This document shows positions 1-2,739 of a DNA stretch of 5,152 bases, one piece after another. Under the pieces are notes generated by a model. The model saw nothing but the letters and a program-made list of their open reading frames with translations. It made no database searches and was not told where the DNA came from. The position numbers and the translations under genes were made by a program. Source of the stretch: G963674685 sp964591275 (lineage in GTDB: Bacteria > Lernaellota > Lernaellaia > JACKCT01); NCBI GenBank assembly GCA_964591275.1, contig CAZQAE010000141.1, positions 1 through 5,152 on the forward strand, read 5' to 3'. The first letter of the stretch is position 1, and each line of letters opens with the position of its first letter.

Positions 1-649
1 AAGGGCTCTTCGTCTTCACCAGAAGCTGGTATCGCAGGCCAACATCGCCGATCCCTATCTCCCGGCAGGCGTGGGCGTATAGTGAGGGCTGAAGCTCGAA
101 GTCGAGCTGCCACTGCGCATATCTCTTTGCGGCGGTCTTATGCTCCACGACGACGGGCAGACCTTTCTCTTCGACGATCAGATCCATCGCGCCGATCAGC
201 TGCGGCTCCATGACTTCGCCGGTCCCAGGGTCCGTCAATCCAATGCTGAAGGGCTGCTCGACGGCCAGGACGGTCGGTACGTCGCTTTTGGCGTGAAAGG
301 TCCGCAGGAGGGCGACACCGGCGTCCATGAAAGCGCCCTCGTTTTTCTTCTCGTCGAACACCACCGGGATCGGCCTGTCCATCTCCTCGTCCCATCGGTC
401 CGTGAACCAGGTGATCAGGGCATCTTCCTCCGGCTTCTCTTCCTTGCCCATGATGTAGCTGTAGTGAAGAGCCAGCGCGTGATGCACGGCTCCGCCGAGG
501 ACCATATTGACCGGCCTGTGGCTAGGCTCGACGCCGAGTATGTAACCGAACTGAAACTTGGCTGGGCAGATCATGTAGCTTTTAATCTGACTGTACGAAA
601 CGTGCATGCTTCTGCGCAGCACGGATAGGGGCTCGGTATCCAGCAGCAT
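1..649 (-). CDS. RecB/Cas4-like PD-(D/E)XK nuclease, 3' end cut by window edge
   Basis: 216 residues are visible and the C-terminus lies outside the window. Seen: a lone Cys in YMICPAKF (Cys28), GGAVHHA (His56/57, the motif I position), GAMDLIVE (Asp156), VVVEHKT (Glu169-x-Lys171) and LQPSLYAHA (Gln187-x3-Tyr191). These match, in order, the H, D, E-x-K and Q-x3-Y motifs of the RecB/AddB/Cas4 branch of PD-(D/E)XK nucleases (the PDDEXK_1 type). Known for the family: metal-dependent DNA exonucleases, several of which carry an Fe-S cluster bound by one N-terminal and three C-terminal Cys. Cys28 fits the N-terminal ligand, and the other three would be beyond the edge. The ATG is chosen because AAGGAG sits 7 nt upstream; Met15 has no comparable site. 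It lies downstream of the Rad52-like gene on the same strand. Inferred role: resecting dsDNA ends to make the ssDNA that the annealing protein uses. Confidence 0.88.
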   Translation of the reverse strand, partial: MLLDTEPLSVLRRSMHVSYSQIKSYMICPAKFQFGYILGVEPSHRPVNMVLGGAVHHALALHYSYIMGKEEKPEEDALITWFTDRWDEEMDRPIPVVFDEKKNEGAFMDAGVALLRTFHAKSDVPTVLAVEQPFSIGLTDPGTGEVMEPQLIGAMDLIVEEKGLPVVVEHKTAAKRYAQWQLDFELQPSLYAHACREIGIGDVGLRYQLLVKTKSP

Positions 650-656
650 TTCAAGG

Positions 657-662
657 CTCCTT
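657..662 (-). promoter_or_regulatory. Ribosome binding site of the PD-(D/E)XK nuclease gene
   Basis: AAGGAG on the minus strand lies 7 nt before the ATG ending at 649. It selects this ATG over the in-frame Met15 codon further in. Confidence 0.7.
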
Positions 663-690
663 ATGTTGTCGGGTTTGCATGTGAGGATCG

Positions 691-700
691 CTATCGATAG
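691..700. repeat. 10-bp perfect palindrome CTATCGATAG
   Basis: A perfect dyad lies in the 123-nt gap upstream of the nuclease gene, next to the hairpin. It could be a protein-binding half of a regulatory site, but a 10-bp palindrome is short enough to occur by chance. No function is assigned. Confidence 0.25.
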
Positions 701-704
701 GGGA

Positions 705-730
705 CCCGGGCGCCAGAGGAGGCACCCAGG
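705..730 (-). other. Intercistronic hairpin between Rad52-like and nuclease genes
   Basis: Read as minus-strand RNA, 730-721 can pair with 714-705 as ten consecutive pairs, two of them G-U, closing a 6-nt loop (UCCUCU). In plus-strand RNA the same two positions would be A-C mismatches, so the structure is specific to the transcribed strand of the cassette. No U-tract follows, so it is not a classic intrinsic terminator. It could be an mRNA stability or processing element, or an attenuator tuning nuclease expression. A chance GC-rich inverted repeat is not excluded. Confidence 0.45.
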
Positions 731-772
731 GTTGCACGAGAATTTCCCAGGAAATATTTTATAGGCAGGATT

Positions 773-1423
773 TTAGCTGCTCTGCAGTTCACCGATCAAT
801 GACGACGCCTCATTCTTCGTCACGAAGGCTAGTTTCTTGCCGTACCTTTCCAGCGCCATCTTTTCAAGCTGGTCCTCCGTGAATCCCTTTTCGCCGGCCA
901 GGGATTTGATGTACGAATGCTGGCGGCTTGTCAGACGCGAGTCTCCATTGGCGTTTCCGTTCCCATTGCCGGGGGCTTTACTCTGGCCGTTTCCATTACC
1001 GTTGCCGGGAGTACCTCCTGACTGCTTTCCTCCATTTTGAGGCTGCTCGTCGTAGAGGGACAAACCGAGTCCCAGCAGACTCGCTGCTTTCTTCAAAGCG
1101 TCGGTACTTGCCGCCTTCAGGTCATCGCCCAGGCACACGATCTCACTGTCGTCTTTCCGGCGAGTGATCTCCGAGGATCCGAAAGCCATCTTAATGACTC
1201 CGGCAGCGAGGAGCTTGCCGACCACGAATACTTCCTTCTCCTCGACCTGGTGAGAGACGATCTCGAAGCTCCAGCCGCCCTCGTAGGCCTGATTGAGCCG
1301 GCGGATATAATGGACTGCCTCAATGTAGTTTAACTGATCTCCGAAAGCGCCGGGGCGGGTTTTAACCAATTCCACCGGGAAAGGCGCTTCCAAGGCTTTA
1401 CGTACTTCAACATTGTCTTGCAT
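773..1423 (-). CDS. Rad52/Rad22-family single-strand annealing protein
   Basis: 216 aa. Residues about 10-127 resemble the Rad52/Rad22 N-terminal core. LNYIEAVHYIRRLNQAYEGGWSF (residues 31-53) matches the conserved Y-x-E...NxxFG-x-W region of Rad52. GDDLKAASTDALKKAASLLGLGLSLYD (99-125) matches the K-x-A...TDA-x-KRA...G...LYD helix. Residues 128-163 are a Gly/Asn/Pro-rich flexible linker with a PGNGNGN motif twice. Residues 164-214 (SRQHSYIKSLAGEKGF...KNEASSLIGEL) form a small helical domain often seen at the C-terminus of phage and plasmid recombination proteins. Known role of the family: ring-forming proteins that bind ssDNA and anneal complementary strands; phage versions work with an exonuclease. 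The ATG has AGGAGGT 6 nt upstream. It follows the ArdC-like gene by 39 nt and precedes the nuclease, consistent with one operon. The family call is strong; the exact partner is inferred. Confidence 0.88.
   Translation of the reverse strand: MQDNVEVRKALEAPFPVELVKTRPGAFGDQLNYIEAVHYIRRLNQAYEGGWSFEIVSHQVEEKEVFVVGKLLAAGVIKMAFGSSEITRRKDDSEIVCLGDDLKAASTDALKKAASLLGLGLSLYDEQPQNGGKQSGGTPGNGNGNGQSKAPGNGNGNANGDSRLTSRQHSYIKSLAGEKGFTEDQLEKMALERYGKKLAFVTKNEASSLIGELQSS
952..1011 (-). repeat. Imperfect 24-nt repeat pair encoding the PGNGNGN linker
   Basis: Units at 952-975 and 988-1011 match at 20 of 24 positions with a 36-nt period. Each encodes Pro-Gly followed by alternating Asn-Gly. The array is the disordered linker between the annealing core and the C-terminal domain of the Rad52-like protein. 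Such repeats vary in copy number by slippage or recombination. Confidence 0.7.
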
Positions 1424-1429
1424 TGTCGT

Positions 1430-1436
1430 ACCTCCT
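1430..1436 (-). promoter_or_regulatory. Ribosome binding site of the Rad52-like gene
   Basis: AGGAGGT on the minus strand is a near-perfect anti-16S match, 6 nt before the ATG ending at 1423. It lies in the 39-nt gap after the ArdC-like stop codon, so the gene can be translated independently from a shared transcript. Confidence 0.75.
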
Positions 1437-1462
1437 GATTGTTTAGAGTTTGCTTGCGGGGT

Positions 1463-2275
1463 TTAACTGTTACTGGCCGCGGGGAGTGTTTCGGGGCAGA
1501 TGCTGAATGCCATGTCCACGACTTCAATGATCTCGGGCAGCAGCTTCAATAGGTGGGTCTTCTTCGCGTTATAGGATTTTATATATTGGATGGCTTGTCG
1601 CCCGACCTGCTCGCCCTCGAATAAATTCACCAGCACCGCAGCGCCGATCTCGGCTACGATCTCGTTATCACGCTTGTCTTCCTTGCTTCTGCCCTGCCGG
1701 AGTTTACCGGTCCGATGATGCAGGGCATGAGCCAGCTCATGCGCATGAGTGAAAGCATCGTGCGTATATAAAGTGATGGCGCCGGATTCCGGCTTATCCT
1801 TGTGGCTGTATAGGCCATACACCCTGTCACTGGCGGCGCCGGTATAAGTGACCGGGATTTCCAGGGCGTCGGCTACCACCTGAAGTTTGGGGATAGTCTT
1901 TGTGACCGTCTCCGCCAAAGGCTCGCCCTCCGTATCTTCGACCTTGAATATCGACGCCGCAATAAAGCCGATCAGCACAGCCTGCTTCTCCTCGTCCTCC
2001 TCCTCGATGCTTTTGAAACGTGGCACAAGGATGCCGAAACTCTTGGCGCCTTTCTTCACCTGACGGTCAACTTCCTGCCATTGGCGATAACCCCTGGCGT
2101 CTGATGTGCCTTGCAGAGCCACCAGGAAGCGATTCGCCGGGGACCATTTGATGCAGGGGCTTGTGTTGGGTATCTGCGCCGCGCGGCTCAGCGTGTCGAT
2201 TAGACTTTCCGGTTCCTCGAATGCCGCGGTGATCTGCTCCAGGACTGAGCGGGCTTTTTGGTTGAGTGGGCGCAC
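1463..2275 (-). CDS. ArdC-like protein: ssDNA-binding N-domain plus zinc metallopeptidase motif
   Basis: 270 aa from the GTG preferred here. The N-terminal third has CIKWSPANRFLVALQGTSDARGY followed by RQWQEVDRQVKKGAKSFGILVP, the typical core of the ArdC N-terminal ssDNA-binding domain (W-S-x-x-N, DARG-x-x-QW, KKG). The C-terminal part has HELAHALHH (HELAH at residues 179-183) and, about 22 residues on, EIVAEIGAAVL (205-215), whose Glu is the likely third zinc ligand; the gluzincin-type site looks intact. Known for the family: ArdC proteins of conjugative plasmids bind ssDNA and protect incoming DNA from restriction. The metallopeptidase role is less clear. It appears to be the first visible gene of the minus-strand cassette. 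Start choice: translation could open at GTG 2284, but the AAGGAGG element overlaps that codon, while GTG 2275 lies 8 nt after it. Product specificity is inferred. Confidence 0.85.
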   Translation of the reverse strand: MRPLNQKARSVLEQITAAFEEPESLIDTLSRAAQIPNTSPCIKWSPANRFLVALQGTSDARGYRQWQEVDRQVKKGAKSFGILVPRFKSIEEEDEEKQAVLIGFIAASIFKVEDTEGEPLAETVTKTIPKLQVVADALEIPVTYTGAASDRVYGLYSHKDKPESGAITLYTHDAFTHAHELAHALHHRTGKLRQGRSKEDKRDNEIVAEIGAAVLVNLFEGEQVGRQAIQYIKSYNAKKTHLLKLLPEIIEVVDMAFSICPETLPAASNS

Positions 2276-2283
2276 GATGACCA

Positions 2284-2290
2284 CCTCCTT
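2284..2290 (-). promoter_or_regulatory. Ribosome binding site deciding the ArdC-like start
   Basis: AAGGAGG on the minus strand ends inside the upstream GTG (2284-2282), so that GTG cannot be served by it. The GTG at 2275-2273 is 8 nt downstream, ideal spacing, and is therefore the likely initiator. The protein is three residues shorter than the longest reading. Confidence 0.65.
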
Positions 2291-2364
2291 TCAGTGATAA
2301 GTGTTTGTTCCTGCATATGTCTTATGGTGAAAAGCGGAAGGGAATTTGAGGGAGAGTTAGGAAT

Positions 2365-2619
2365 TTGGGGAACAGGTTACGGCACGAACCGAAAGGACTG
2401 GAGGGCTGGATTAAGAATAGCAAAGACTTCAAAGGATACTGGACACAGGCAGGAAGGATTGATAATCTGGTGTCAGGCTTCACTTTTCGACCGGCGTTCA
2501 CATTCCCTGATGATGCTGATGAATTGATGCGATTAGGCGCCGAACAGGTCATCTTGAACCCATTCAAAGCAGCACAGTTGTTGGAGTCTTTGATGCTTCT
2601 ATTTGGAACGGCTACATAA
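2365..2619 (+). pseudogene. Possible gene remnant or small hypothetical protein (84 aa)
   Basis: An open frame starting at TTG; an in-frame TGA lies at 2347 and the frame ends in TAA at 2617-2619. No strong ribosome binding site precedes it (a weak GGGAG about 10 nt upstream). The C-terminal half, FRPAFTFPDDADELMRLGAEQVILNPFKAAQLLESLM, has the rhythm of the last part of a TrkA-N/RCK nucleotide-binding domain (D-x-x-x-LR-x-LGA-x-x-V-x-NP-x-x-x-A). That resemblance is from memory and weak. If right, the N-terminal bulk of the protein is missing, making this a fragment left by a rearrangement. It may equally be a random open frame in a spacer, so confidence is low. Confidence 0.3.
2590..2618 (+). 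promoter_or_regulatory. Weak candidate promoter for the kinase leader
   Basis: TTGATG (2590-2595) and TACATA (2613-2618) are 17 nt apart, matching sigma-70 consensus at 4 and 3 positions out of 6. A start of transcription from it would fall in or beside the 14-bp palindrome. The match is poor enough to be chance. Confidence 0.18.
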
Positions 2620-2623
2620 GACC

Positions 2624-2637
2624 CCTCGAATTCGAGG
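2624..2637. promoter_or_regulatory. 14-bp perfect palindrome, possible operator
   Basis: CCTCGAATTCGAGG is a perfect dyad just after the stop of the 84-codon open frame and 12 nt before the start codon of the micro-ORF. As DNA it has the form of a dimeric repressor site. As RNA it would make only a 5-bp stem with an AATT loop and no U-tract, so a terminator is unlikely. No regulator gene is visible to pair with it. Confidence 0.4.
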
Positions 2638-2649
2638 ACGGGAGGATAA

Positions 2650-2727
2650 ATGACTTTGGAAAAACAGATAAAGAGTGTCAACCGTTTTCGGCACGGTTGG
2701 CGAGCAAGCACGGATCACTTGAGATAA
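2650..2727 (+). CDS. Micro-ORF (25 aa) upstream of and in frame with the kinase
   Basis: ATG at 2650 with GGAGG (2641-2645) 4 nt upstream, ending TAA at 2725-2727. The product would be a basic 25-residue peptide starting MTLEKQIKSVNRF. It is in the same frame as the kinase and its stop is 12 nt before the kinase ATG, close enough for ribosomes to reinitiate. An inverted repeat lies inside it. It is either a leader peptide coupling translation to the kinase or a chance open frame after a fortuitous Shine-Dalgarno. No family is recognised. Confidence 0.35.
   Translation: MTLEKQIKSVNRFRHGWRASTDHLR
2679..2699 (+). repeat. Small inverted repeat inside the micro-ORF
   Basis: CAACCG at 2679-2684 and CGGTTG at 2694-2699 are perfect 6-nt inverted arms around a 9-nt loop (TTTTCGGCA). 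An alternative CCG-TTTT-CGG mini-stem overlaps it. In the kinase leader transcript it could form a modest hairpin that translation of the micro-ORF would melt. There is no U-tract, so it is not a terminator. Confidence 0.35.
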
Positions 2728-2739
2728 AAGGGAAAAGCG

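Larger units (their letters stand above)
2276..2739. other. Divergent spacer between the cassette and the kinase gene
   Basis: A 464-nt region between the minus-strand ArdC-like gene and the plus-strand kinase, with no confidently recognised gene. It must hold the promoters of both units, but no consensus -35/-10 pair stands out for the minus strand. It contains an 84-codon open frame that may be a remnant, a 14-bp palindrome, a micro-ORF and a small inverted repeat, each listed separately. It is visibly more AT-rich than the flanking genes. It may be the junction between mobile-element and resident DNA, but no integrase gene or repeat pair proves this. Confidence 0.5.

Noticed and set aside
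140..628. 162-codon plus-strand open frame
   Set aside because: It lies antisense to the nuclease gene, whose frame carries ordered PD-(D/E)XK motifs and a good ribosome binding site. The plus-strand translation shows no recognisable domain.
705..730. Intrinsic terminator after the Rad52-like gene
   Set aside because: The stem is good but there is no downstream U-tract on the minus strand, so it was kept only as an unclassified hairpin.
952..1011. CRISPR-like spaced repeats
   Set aside because: Only two imperfect units, in frame and coding a PGNGNGN linker; no spacer array and no cas genes.
837..1333. Several plus-strand open frames opposite the Rad52-like gene
   Set aside because: Pro/Phe-rich or Arg-rich translations are antisense shadows of the Asn-Gly linker and the core of a clearly coding minus-strand gene.
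2679..2699. Integron attC-like or phage attachment site in the kinase leader
   Set aside because: The inverted arms are only 6 nt, no attC core motifs or matching direct repeat elsewhere in the window, and no integrase is visible.
2322..2711. 129-codon minus-strand open frame in the spacer
   Set aside because: Ser/Pro/Arg-rich translation, no convincing ribosome binding site, no recognisable motif. The opposite strand gives the more protein-like reading.
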